Shown piece by piece: positions 9,412-16,127 of a stretch of 37,050 nucleotides of DNA. This DNA is from an uncultured Alphaproteobacteria bacterium. Its GTDB lineage: Bacteria > Pseudomonadota > Alphaproteobacteria > Micropepsales > Micropepsaceae. Every line of letters begins with the position of its first letter. Positions within the stretch are counted from its first letter, which is position 1. The notes below the pieces were generated by a model. It was not told where the DNA came from. It saw nothing but the letters and a program-made list of their open reading frames with translations, and ran no database searches. The stretch lies in assembly GCA_902825865.1 (NCBI GenBank), contig CADECX010000033.1:1-37050 (forward strand), written 5' to 3'. Position numbers and translations under genes: made by a program.

Positions 9412-10113
9412 CTAGCCCTTGTCTTTTTCATAGAGGGTCCAGAGGTCGGGCCTCAGCCGCTTGGTCAGGCTTTCCGCCTCGCCCTGGCGATATTTGGCGA
9501 TTTCCGAATGATTCCCGCTGGTTAAGACTTCCGGAATAGACCGATCCTCGAAGATTTGAGGGCGGGTATAATGGGGGTATTCCAGCAGCCCCGCCGCGAA
9601 GCTTTCCTCGGCTATGGAGGCATGGTCTCCCAAGACGCCGGGGATCAGCCGCACACAGGCTTCGATCAGGGCCATGGCGGGGATTTCGCCCCCGGCCAGG
9701 ACAAAATCGCCCAGGCTGATTTCTTCGATGGCGCGGGCCTCGATCGCCCTTTGGTCCAGGCCTTCAAAGCGGCCGCAGAGCAGGATCGCGCCAGGCCCCG
9801 CCGCCAAGGCGCGCACCCGCGCCTGGTCCAGTCTTTTGCCGCGCGGCGACAGATAGATCAGCGGACGATTACCCCGCTCCACGGCATCGATCGCGGCTGC
9901 CGCCACGTCGGCGCGCATCACCATGCCCGGCCCGCCGCCGGCGGGGCTGTCGTCCACAGTGCGATGCTTGCCCAGGCCATGCTCGCGGATGTCCTTTACT
10001 TCCAGCCGCCAGAGATCCTTCTCCAGCGCCTTGCCGAGCAGCGAAAGCCCGAGCGGCCCCGGAAGCATTTCGGGGAAGAGAGTCAGAACGGTGGCCTGCC
10101 AGTTATTCGACAT
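9412..10113 (-). CDS. trmD: tRNA (guanine37-N1)-methyltransferase
   Basis: The 233-residue SPOUT-class enzyme methylates G37 of tRNAs using S-adenosylmethionine, which prevents +1 frameshifting. The trefoil-knot SAM site is visible in 'IYLSPRGKRLDQ', 'LLCGRFEGLDQR' and 'SLGDFVLAGGE'. The N-terminus has the typical 'VLTLFPEML', and 'DDSPAGGGPGMVM' is the conserved glycine-rich loop. The length is normal. The start of trmD overlaps the end of rimM by 11 bases, so the two are translationally coupled. Confidence 0.98.
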   Translation of the reverse strand: MSNNWQATVLTLFPEMLPGPLGLSLLGKALEKDLWRLEVKDIREHGLGKHRTVDDSPAGGGPGMVMRADVAAAAIDAVERGNRPLIYLSPRGKRLDQARVRALAAGPGAILLCGRFEGLDQRAIEARAIEEISLGDFVLAGGEIPAMALIEACVRLIPGVLGDHASIAEESFAAGLLEYPHYTRPQIFEDRSIPEVLTSGNHSEIAKYRQGEAESLTKRLRPDLWTLYEKDKG

Positions 10114-10621
10114 GATCGTTGTCTTCGGCGTCCTCGGGCACAGCGACCACGATAAAGCCGTCGGCGACGTTGATCACCGGCACGGTTTCCTTGGTGAAGG
10201 CCAGATGCACGCTGTCGCCATCTGCGCGGGCGAACTCCAGCACGTCGCTGGCGCCGAAATTGTGCAGGGCGTTCACCTTGCCCAGCACCCTTCCTTCGCT
10301 GTCGCGCACTTCCAGCCCGATCAGGTCGGCATGATAGAATTCTTCTTCGGCAGGCTGCGGCAGCGTGGCGCGGTCGACAAACAGTTCCGTGCCTTTGAGC
10401 GCCTCGGCCTGGTTGCGGTCGCCGACACCCTCAAACGCAATCACCGCCTCGCCCTGTTTTGCGGGGCGAAAGGCGGTGATCTTCAACTTGCGTCCGGACT
10501 TGGTGTGCAACACGCCATAACGCGGCAAGGCATCGGGCGCCTGGGTGAAGAGCTTGGCCTTCACCTCGCCTTTGAGGCCCTGCGCGCCGATGACGGCGGC
10601 CAGAAGAACGTCCTGCGCCAA
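10103..10621 (-). CDS. rimM: Ribosome maturation factor RimM
   Basis: The 172-residue 30S assembly factor binds S19 and assists 16S rRNA 3'-domain processing. It has the N-terminal RimM beta-barrel ('LLAAVIGAQGLKGEVKAKLF') and a C-terminal PRC-barrel ('EEEFYHADLIGLEVRDSEGRVLGKVNALHNFGASDVLEF'). The start codon is TTG at 10621, four bases past the rpsP stop. No ATG start would preserve the conserved N-terminus, so coupling to rpsP is likely. An acidic tail follows the PRC-barrel. Confidence 0.96.
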   Translation of the reverse strand: MAQDVLLAAVIGAQGLKGEVKAKLFTQAPDALPRYGVLHTKSGRKLKITAFRPAKQGEAVIAFEGVGDRNQAEALKGTELFVDRATLPQPAEEEFYHADLIGLEVRDSEGRVLGKVNALHNFGASDVLEFARADGDSVHLAFTKETVPVINVADGFIVVAVPEDAEDNDHVE

Positions 10622-10624
10622 GCG

Positions 10625-10972
10625 TTAGGCGGCAGCTTCGGCGGCCTTGGCATTCGCCGCGGCACGCTCCTGCGCCTTCTTCTTGGGCTGGGCCTTTTGC
10701 GGATTGTTGTGGATGCGCGCCTTCACCAGGCCGGCCTTGGCCAACCACTTGTGCACGCGGTCGGACGCCACCGCGCCCTTGACGATCCAGGCCTTGGCTG
10801 CTTCCAGGTCCAGCTTGAGGCGGTCGGCATGATCCGACGGCAGCAGCGGATTGTAGAAGCCGATCTTCTGGATGAAGCGGCCGTCGCGCGGATTGCGGCT
10901 GTCGGCGATGACGATGTTGTAGTGCGGGCGTTTCTTGGTGCCGCCGCGGGCGAGACGAATGCGAAGAGCCAT
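10625..10972 (-). CDS. rpsP: 30S ribosomal protein S16
   Basis: The 115-residue S16 is an early-binding 30S protein. The signature start '[43 protein letters not shown]' is fully conserved. The domain ends at about residue 85, and an Ala/Lys-rich basic tail ('[23 protein letters not shown]') extends beyond, as in other alphaproteobacteria. It lies 40 bases downstream of ffh and immediately precedes rimM. Confidence 0.98.
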   Translation of the reverse strand: MALRIRLARGGTKKRPHYNIVIADSRNPRDGRFIQKIGFYNPLLPSDHADRLKLDLEAAKAWIVKGAVASDRVHKWLAKAGLVKARIHNNPQKAQPKKKAQERAAANAKAAEAAA

Positions 10973-11012
10973 GTTGTTTTTTCCTTACGTTAAAAGCCTA
11001 ATTTACTGTTGC

Positions 11013-12386
11013 TTACCGCCGTCCCGGAAACATTCCGGGCGGCAATCCACCGGGCATCCCGCCCATGCCGGGCATCATCGGCATGCGGCCGCCTTTGCCC
11101 ATTTTCTTCATCATGTCCGCCATCTGGCGGTGCATTTTGAGGAGCTTGTTGACTTCGCTGACTTCGACGCCGGCGCCTAGCGCAATGCGCTTCCTGCGCG
11201 AGCCGTTGATCAGGTCCGGGTCGCTGCGTTCGGTCTTGGTCATGGACTGGATGATGGCTTCCTGGCGGGTGAGGATCTTGTCGTCCAGCCCCGCCGCATC
11301 CAGCTGGCCCTTGATCTTGCCGACACCGGGCAGCATGCCCAGGACGCCCTTCATGCCGCCCAGCTTTTTCATCTGGTTCAACTGGGCCTTCAGGTCGTTC
11401 ATGTCGAACTGACCCTTTTTCATCTTGGCGGCGATCTTCTCCGCCTCTTCCTTGTCCAGCGTTTCGCTGGCCTTCTCGACCAGCGACACGACGTCGCCCA
11501 TGTCGAGAATACGGCTGGCGACGCGGGCGGGATGGAAGGGCTCCAGCGCGTCCAGCTTTTCGCCGGCGCCGAGGAATTTGATCGGCGCGCCGGTGACGCT
11601 GCGCATGGAAAGCGCGGCGCCGCCGCGGCCGTCGCCATCGACACGGGTCAGGATGATGCCGGTGACCGCGACCCGGTCATGGAACGACTTGGCGATATTG
11701 ACCGCGTCCTGGCCGGTCAAACTATCTGCCACCAGCAAGGTTTCATGCGGATTGACCAGCGCCTTGACCGCTGCGACTTCGGCCATCAGCTGTTCATCGA
11801 CATGCTGGCGGCCGGCGGTGTCCAGAATGACGGCGTCATAGCCGCCGACTTTGGCGGATGCCATGGCGCGCTTGGCGATGTCCAGCGGACCCTGGCCGGC
11901 GATGATCGGCAGAGTGGCGATGCCCGCCTGCTCGCCCAGCACACGCAACTGCTCCATGGCGGCGGGACGGGTTGTGTCCAGCGACGCCATCAGCACGCGT
12001 TTCTTTTCTTTGGTCTGAAGCAACAGGCCCAGCTTGGCGCTGGTGGTGGTCTTGCCCGAGCCCTGCAGGCCGACCATCAAAATCGGCGCGGGCGGCGAGC
12101 CGATATTCAGCGCGGCATTTTCCTGGCCCAAGGTTTCGACCAGAACATCATGGACGATCTTGATGACCTGCTGGCCGGGTGAGACCGAGCGGATGACATT
12201 CTCGCCCACCGCGCGCGGGCGCGCCTTTTCAATGAAATCCTTGACCACCGGCAGGGCCACGTCCGCCTCGATCAGAGCGGTGCGGACTTCGGCCAAAGCG
12301 GCGTCGACATCGGCTTCGGTCAGGGCGCCACGGCCGCGAAGCTTGTCAAAAACGCCTGTCAGGCGGGATTGTAAGGACTCAAACAA
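11013..12386 (-). CDS. ffh: Signal recognition particle protein Ffh (SRP54)
   Basis: The 457-residue SRP GTPase binds signal peptides and 4.5S RNA to deliver nascent membrane proteins to FtsY. It has the helical N domain (1-90), the G domain with P-loop GLQGSGKT (106-113), 'DTAGR' and 'TRVDGDGRGG', and the methionine-rich M domain from about residue 300. The tail is unusually Met/Gly/Pro-rich (last 35 residues). The start is TTG at 12386, giving the canonical 'MFESLQSRLTGVFDKL', with GGAG ten bases upstream. The receptor gene ftsY is about 8 kb away. The 4.5S RNA gene was not found in the window. Confidence 0.98.
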   Translation of the reverse strand: MFESLQSRLTGVFDKLRGRGALTEADVDAALAEVRTALIEADVALPVVKDFIEKARPRAVGENVIRSVSPGQQVIKIVHDVLVETLGQENAALNIGSPPAPILMVGLQGSGKTTTSAKLGLLLQTKEKKRVLMASLDTTRPAAMEQLRVLGEQAGIATLPIIAGQGPLDIAKRAMASAKVGGYDAVILDTAGRQHVDEQLMAEVAAVKALVNPHETLLVADSLTGQDAVNIAKSFHDRVAVTGIILTRVDGDGRGGAALSMRSVTGAPIKFLGAGEKLDALEPFHPARVASRILDMGDVVSLVEKASETLDKEEAEKIAAKMKKGQFDMNDLKAQLNQMKKLGGMKGVLGMLPGVGKIKGQLDAAGLDDKILTRQEAIIQSMTKTERSDPDLINGSRRKRIALGAGVEVSEVNKLLKMHRQMADMMKKMGKGGRMPMMPGMGGMPGGLPPGMFPGRR

Positions 12387-12411
12387 TTTACAATAACTCC
12401 AAACACTTAAG

Positions 12412-12489
12412 CCCCAGGGGGCGCACCTGCGCTGCCTGGGGTCGATCCCCCGCGCCAGGCGGGGGACCGGAAAACCTTGGGTTTTCCGG
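12412..12489. repeat. Cluster of three hairpins upstream of ffh
   Basis: Three inverted repeats stand in a row: CCCCAGG...CCTGGGG (about 12413-12441), CCCCCGC (12447-12453) with GCGGGGG (12459-12465), and CCGGAAAACC (12467-12476) with GGTTTTCCGG (12480-12489). They occupy the intergenic region between divergent ffh and the GAF gene and look like a compound palindromic intergenic repeat. I see no 4.5S RNA signature here. Confidence 0.55.
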
Positions 12490-12644
12490 AAACGGGGCGG
12501 GTTTTAGGCTCAGCCAGCCGGGCTGTCAAACAAAGGGCCCGACACGGCTAAGGAACTTTAACGTACCAACTCAGCATTGGCGCCCCCATAGGGGCCGGGC
12601 GTACACTCAACACCGGGCGGATATTGGGCGCCGAAGGGTATTTT

Positions 12645-13346
12645 TTGCTGTCATCGCCATTGCACGACTATCAGGACGATTTGGACGCCATCGCCGCGAT
12701 ACCGGCGGTGCCGTCCATTCTGGAAGTGATTTGCCGCACCACCGGCATGGGCTTTGCCGCCATCGCCCGGGTCACCAATGAGCGCTGGATCTGCTGTGCG
12801 GTAAAGGACGATATCGCCTTCGGCCTGAAACCCGGCGGCGAATTGAAGGTGGAAACCACCATCTGCAATGAGATCCGCGCCAGCCGTCAGTTGGTGGTGA
12901 TCGATCATGTGGCGGAAGACCGCGTCTTCCACAGCCATCCCACGCCGGCGATGTACGGCTTTCAAAGTTACATTTCCCAGCCCATCATCCTGCCCGACGG
13001 CAGCTTTTTCGGCACGCTTTGCGCCATCGATCCGCGCCCCCATGCCCTGACCGCGCCCACCGTGCTGGGCATGTTCAAATCCTTCGCCGATCTGATCGCC
13101 TTTTATCTCGACACCCATTTCAAGCTGATGGCGAGCGAGAAAGAGAATGCGCGGCTGCACGAACAATTCCGCGCCGGCCTGGGCCATGACATGCGCAACA
13201 CCCTGGCTGCCATGGAAGCCGGCACCAGGCTGTTGCAGAAAACCGCATTGGATGCGCGCAGCGCACTGATTGTCACGGAAATGCAGACCAGCACCCAAAA
13301 ACTGTCGCGCCAGATCGCCGACGCCATGTTGCCCCATCAGAGTTGA
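12645..13346 (+). CDS. GAF domain protein with H-box helix but no ATPase domain
   Basis: The protein has about 233 residues. An N-terminal GAF domain (about 10-160, e.g. 'RTTGMGFAAIARVT', 'FGLKPGGELKVETTICNEI', 'YISQPIILPDGSFFGTLCAIDP') should bind a small ligand or chromophore. A helical segment follows, with an H-box-like 'GLGHDMRNTLAAMEAG' whose His could be a phosphoacceptor. The protein then stops: the HATPase_c domain of histidine kinases is missing. Full-length relatives are GAF-histidine kinases. The start is uncertain. TTG at 12645 has GAAGGG at ideal spacing and gives the usual family start (SSPLH); TTG at 12624 would add seven residues. It precedes two lactonase genes. A signalling or phosphotransfer role is inferred. 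Confidence 0.75.
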   Translation: MLSSPLHDYQDDLDAIAAIPAVPSILEVICRTTGMGFAAIARVTNERWICCAVKDDIAFGLKPGGELKVETTICNEIRASRQLVVIDHVAEDRVFHSHPTPAMYGFQSYISQPIILPDGSFFGTLCAIDPRPHALTAPTVLGMFKSFADLIAFYLDTHFKLMASEKENARLHEQFRAGLGHDMRNTLAAMEAGTRLLQKTALDARSALIVTEMQTSTQKLSRQIADAMLPHQS

Positions 13347-13369
13347 CAGGGCCGCACCACGCTTCGATG

Positions 13370-13390
13370 CTCCCCCAAAACAGGGGAGAG
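13370..13390 (+). promoter_or_regulatory. Shine-Dalgarno-masking hairpin, first lactonase
   Basis: CTCCCC (13370-13375) can pair with GGGGAG (13383-13388) around loop CAAAACA. The right arm is itself the ribosome-binding site (GGGGAGAG, four bases before ATG 13395). A TTGACA promoter-like box lies at 13343-13348. Confidence 0.5.
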
Positions 13391-13394
13391 ACGC

Positions 13395-14537
13395 ATGTCC
13401 GAACTCAACCGCCGCCTGATGCTGGCCGGGGCCGCCGCCACGGTGCCTGGCCTGGCGCTTGCGCAGGAAAAGCCGCAATTCGGCACCCCGCTATCGGTGA
13501 TCACCAATCCGCCGCGCGATTTTGGGCCCAATGCGCCGCCGCCCGGCTCCCCCGACCCCGATATCATCCGCGTCGATCCCAGCTTCGGCAGCCTGTTGAT
13601 CGGCCAGGAAACCATCCGCCGCGTTTCCACCGGCTATCACTTTCTCGAAGGTCCCGCCTGGTCCTCGGTCGGGCTCTACGCCATCTTCAGCGACGTCAAG
13701 AACGACACGCTCTATCGCTATCTGTGGGAGACCGGCCAGGTCTCGATCATGCGCCGGCCGTCTTTCTCGACCAACGGCAACGCTTTCGATTTCCAGGGCC
13801 GCCAGCTTTCCACCCAGGACTATTTCCGCCGCGTGGTGCGCTGGGAATTGGACGGCTCGATGAGCATCGTCGCCGATGCCTTTGACGGCAAACCGCTCAA
13901 CTCGCCCAACGATCTGGCGCCGCATAAGGACGGCAGTGTGTGTTTCACCGATCCGACCTATGGCGGCAACCTGGCGGAAGGCCATCCCGATGACGGCGAC
14001 GGCCCCACCAATCCCGGCGGCTTGCGCGACCCGCGCATCGGTCACAGCGGCGTGGGACTGATCGGCGGCATGCACCAGACCTTGCCGATGAACATTTACC
14101 GCGCCGATCCCAGCGGCAAGGTCGAGATCGCGATTCCGTTCGAAACCGGCCTTGGTCCCAACGGCCTGTGTTTCTCCCACGATTACACCAAGCTCTATGC
14201 CATTCGCGGGGGCAGGATTTTCGTGGGCGATATCACCGGGACCAAGGTAACCAACCTGCGCCTGTTCACCGATTGCATGGTGGACGGGGTGCGCTGCGGG
14301 CCCGATGGCATGCGCGCCGACAAGGCCGGCAATATCTGGTCCAGCTCGTCCGCGCCTTTGGGCTATTGCGGCGTGACGGTGTGGAATCCGGCCGGAAAAT
14401 TGATCGGCCGCATCCGCCTGCCGGAAGGCTGCGCCAATGTCTGTTTCGGCGGCCCCAAGCGTGACCATCTGTTCATGACCGCGACCCAGTCGCTCTACAT
14501 GTTGCGGGTAAATATACAGGGGGCGGCACCCGGCTGA
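13395..14537 (+). CDS. Tat-exported SMP-30/gluconolactonase-like beta-propeller, copy 1
   Basis: The 380-residue protein has a twin-arginine signal ('NRRLMLAGAAA', cleavage near Ala-Leu-Ala-Gln at residue 23), so it is folded in the cytoplasm and exported to the periplasm. The rest is a six-bladed SMP-30/gluconolactonase propeller. Metal-site candidates are Glu in 'EGPAW', Asn in 'NSPND', Asn in 'GPNGLCF' and Asp in 'GPDGMR'. Such enzymes hydrolyse sugar lactones or related esters with a divalent metal. It is clearly paralogous to the next gene along its whole length ('FTDCMVDG', 'APLGYCGVTVWNP', 'GPKRDHLFM'). The substrate is unknown. Cysteines are unusually frequent near the C-terminus. Confidence 0.85.
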   Translation: MSELNRRLMLAGAAATVPGLALAQEKPQFGTPLSVITNPPRDFGPNAPPPGSPDPDIIRVDPSFGSLLIGQETIRRVSTGYHFLEGPAWSSVGLYAIFSDVKNDTLYRYLWETGQVSIMRRPSFSTNGNAFDFQGRQLSTQDYFRRVVRWELDGSMSIVADAFDGKPLNSPNDLAPHKDGSVCFTDPTYGGNLAEGHPDDGDGPTNPGGLRDPRIGHSGVGLIGGMHQTLPMNIYRADPSGKVEIAIPFETGLGPNGLCFSHDYTKLYAIRGGRIFVGDITGTKVTNLRLFTDCMVDGVRCGPDGMRADKAGNIWSSSSAPLGYCGVTVWNPAGKLIGRIRLPEGCANVCFGGPKRDHLFMTATQSLYMLRVNIQGAAPG

Positions 14538-14572
14538 GTGCATTGACAGTCCGCCCGTAGCAGGTTCCCCTT

Positions 14573-14598
14573 CTCCCAGAACAACAATCTGGGAGGAG
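14573..14598 (+). promoter_or_regulatory. Shine-Dalgarno-masking hairpin, second lactonase
   Basis: CTCCCAG (14573-14579) can pair with CTGGGAG (14589-14595) around a nine-base loop. The right arm overlaps the ribosome-binding site GGGAGGAG (14591-14598), four bases before ATG 14603. A TTGACA box lies upstream at 14543-14548, as for the first copy. Confidence 0.5.
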
Positions 14599-14602
14599 TT
14601 TC

Positions 14603-15739
14603 ATGACTTTCGATCTGACGCGCCGCAGCCTGGTCGCGGGCGCCGCCGCGATGCTGCCCACCGCCGCCTTCGGCCAAGCCAAGGCGCAGCTGGCGCCGCT
14701 GACCTCGATCATGACCGGGCGCACCTACGGTCCCGACGCGCCGCCGGTGTCCTATCCCGATCCCGATATCCTCATCCTGTCGCCCGAGGGCAACAAATGC
14801 TTCATCGGCCATTCCAACATCCGGCGCGTCGGCACCGGCATGATCTGGGCGGAAGGCCCGGCCTGGAGCAACCAAGGCCAATATGTGGTGTGGAGCGATG
14901 TGACCGCCGATGTGCAGTATCGCTACATCTGGGAAACCGGCGAGATCACGCAATTCCGCAAGCCCACCTACAATTCCAACGGCAACACGTTCGATTTCCA
15001 GGGCCGCCAGATTTCGGCGCAGCATTTCCTGCGCCGGGTGGTGCGCTTTGAACATGACGGAACCCTCACCGTCATCGCCGACAGCTATAACGGCCAGCCG
15101 CTGAACTCACCCAACGACATCGCCGTGCACAAGGACGGCTCGATATGGTTCACCGATCCCTATTACGGCGGCCAGCTGTCCGAAGGTCATCCCGACGAAG
15201 GCCCAGGCCCGTTCACCGATGGCGTCGCCAACGGCAATATCGGCAATGGCATGCTGGGGATTGTCGGTTCCAAGAAGCAAGTGCGTCCGCCCGCGGTTTA
15301 CCGCGTCGATCCTTCGGGGCGCATCGATATGGTGCTGGAAGGCAAGCCCGACCTGGTGGCCAACGGCATCGCCTTCTCGCCGGACTACAGCAAGGTCTAT
15401 CTCTGCTGGGGCCGCAATCTGGCGGTGGCCGAGGTCGAGGGCGCCAAGATCGCCAACCTGCGCACCTTCACCGATTGCATGGTGGACGGCATCAAATGCG
15501 GTCCTGACGGCCATAGGGTGGATGCCTATGGCAATGTCTGGTCGGGTTCGACCGCGCCCCTGGGCTATTGCGGCGTCACCGTATGGAACCCGCAAGGCAA
15601 GCTGATCGGCCGTATCCGCCTGCCCGAGGTCTGCGCCAATGTCTGCTTCTGCGGGCCCAAGCGGGACCACCTGTTCATGGCAGGCTCCCAATCCGCCTAT
15701 CTGCTGCATGTGGGGGTGCAAGGGGCGGCTATAGGGTGA
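14603..15739 (+). CDS. Tat-exported SMP-30/gluconolactonase-like beta-propeller, copy 2
   Basis: The 378-residue paralogue of the preceding gene has the twin-arginine signal 'TRRSLVAGAAA' and cleavage near Ala-Phe-Gly-Gln. Propeller landmarks match copy 1: 'EGPAWSNQ', 'LNSPNDIAVHKDGS', 'VANGIAFSPDYSK', 'CGPDGHR'. The two copies share long identical blocks but have clearly diverged, so the duplication is not recent. They may have split substrates. Both would act in the periplasm on lactones or esters. The gene has a strong ribosome-binding site and possibly its own promoter within the 65-base gap after copy 1. Confidence 0.85.
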   Translation: MTFDLTRRSLVAGAAAMLPTAAFGQAKAQLAPLTSIMTGRTYGPDAPPVSYPDPDILILSPEGNKCFIGHSNIRRVGTGMIWAEGPAWSNQGQYVVWSDVTADVQYRYIWETGEITQFRKPTYNSNGNTFDFQGRQISAQHFLRRVVRFEHDGTLTVIADSYNGQPLNSPNDIAVHKDGSIWFTDPYYGGQLSEGHPDEGPGPFTDGVANGNIGNGMLGIVGSKKQVRPPAVYRVDPSGRIDMVLEGKPDLVANGIAFSPDYSKVYLCWGRNLAVAEVEGAKIANLRTFTDCMVDGIKCGPDGHRVDAYGNVWSGSTAPLGYCGVTVWNPQGKLIGRIRLPEVCANVCFCGPKRDHLFMAGSQSAYLLHVGVQGAAIG

Positions 15740-15740
15740 G

Positions 15741-15800
15741 GCGCGACCGGCGTAGCCGGGCAAATCGATCCGGGGGATCGATTTGAGCGTCGAACGCCGC
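15741..15800. repeat. Dispersed palindrome, copy A
   Basis: CAAATCGATCC (15761-15771) and GGATCGATTTG (15775-15785) form a perfect 11-base stem with loop GGG. On the minus strand it is preceded by CGGCGTTCGACGCTC. The same flank with a different but still self-complementary stem occurs at about 29048-29086, which marks a repeat family. Confidence 0.6.
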
Positions 15801-15887
15801 GAGCTTGGGCGAGCGGCCGGAGGGGCGGATCAGAGCCTCCAACCCTAGGGCTGGGCAGGGCGCTGGGCCGCCATACCGGATCCTCCG

Positions 15888-15916
15888 TTTACGGACCTGT
15901 GCCGGGGACTTAAGGT
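15888..15916 (+). promoter_or_regulatory. Possible promoter for the 43-residue gene
   Basis: TTTACG (15888-15893) and TAAGGT (15911-15916) are separated by 17 bases and resemble -35/-10 boxes. The match is weak and based on spacing and position, 33 bases before the ATG. GGTGGG/CCCACC arms (about 15914-15935) follow it. Confidence 0.25.
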
Positions 15917-15948
15917 GGGGGCAGAAGTTCCCACCCGAAAGTTCCGCC

Positions 15949-16080
15949 ATGCCCAAATTGCCCGATATGTCCGCCTCGGCCATCAAAAGCCGCGAGGCCC
16001 TGACCAAAATCTACAAGGCCTCCAAGCCCAAGGAGGCGCCTGCGGCGCCGCCCAAGCCCCGGGTCGCCAAAGGCCGTTAA
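15949..16080 (+). CDS. Possible small hypothetical protein (43 residues)
   Basis: This short reading frame encodes a basic peptide: a helix-prone N-terminal half ('SASAIKSREALTKIYKASK') and an Ala/Pro/Lys-rich tail. A good terminator follows immediately, which supports real transcription. The ribosome-binding site is weak. No family is recognised. The frame is open further upstream to 15805, but that extension is Arg/Gly/Pro-rich and looks non-coding. Alternatively the stretch 15880-16113 is a non-coding structured RNA whose terminator is the same hairpin. Confidence 0.4.
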   Translation: MPKLPDMSASAIKSREALTKIYKASKPKEAPAAPPKPRVAKGR

Positions 16081-16084
16081 GTGA

Positions 16085-16116
16085 AAAGCCCGCCGGAGAC
16101 GGCGGGCTTTTTGTTT
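16085..16116 (+). terminator. Rho-independent terminator
   Basis: AAAGCCCGCC (16085-16094) and GGCGGGCTTT (16101-16110) form a ten-base stem with a six-base loop, followed by TTGTTT. It ends the transcript of the small gene. Its A-flank could also serve the convergent peptidase gene. Confidence 0.88.
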
Positions 16117-16127
16117 GCGCGGACACC

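Noticed and set aside
12390..12620. Possible 4.5S RNA gene beside ffh
   Set aside because: The region has hairpins, but the conserved GGAAGGAAGCAG-type loop of SRP RNA is absent on both strands as far as I can read.
13491..14543. 350-codon leftward frame opposite the first lactonase gene
   Set aside because: It is antisense to a clear Tat-exported SMP-30 protein and its composition is low-complexity Gly/Ala/Arg/Asp.
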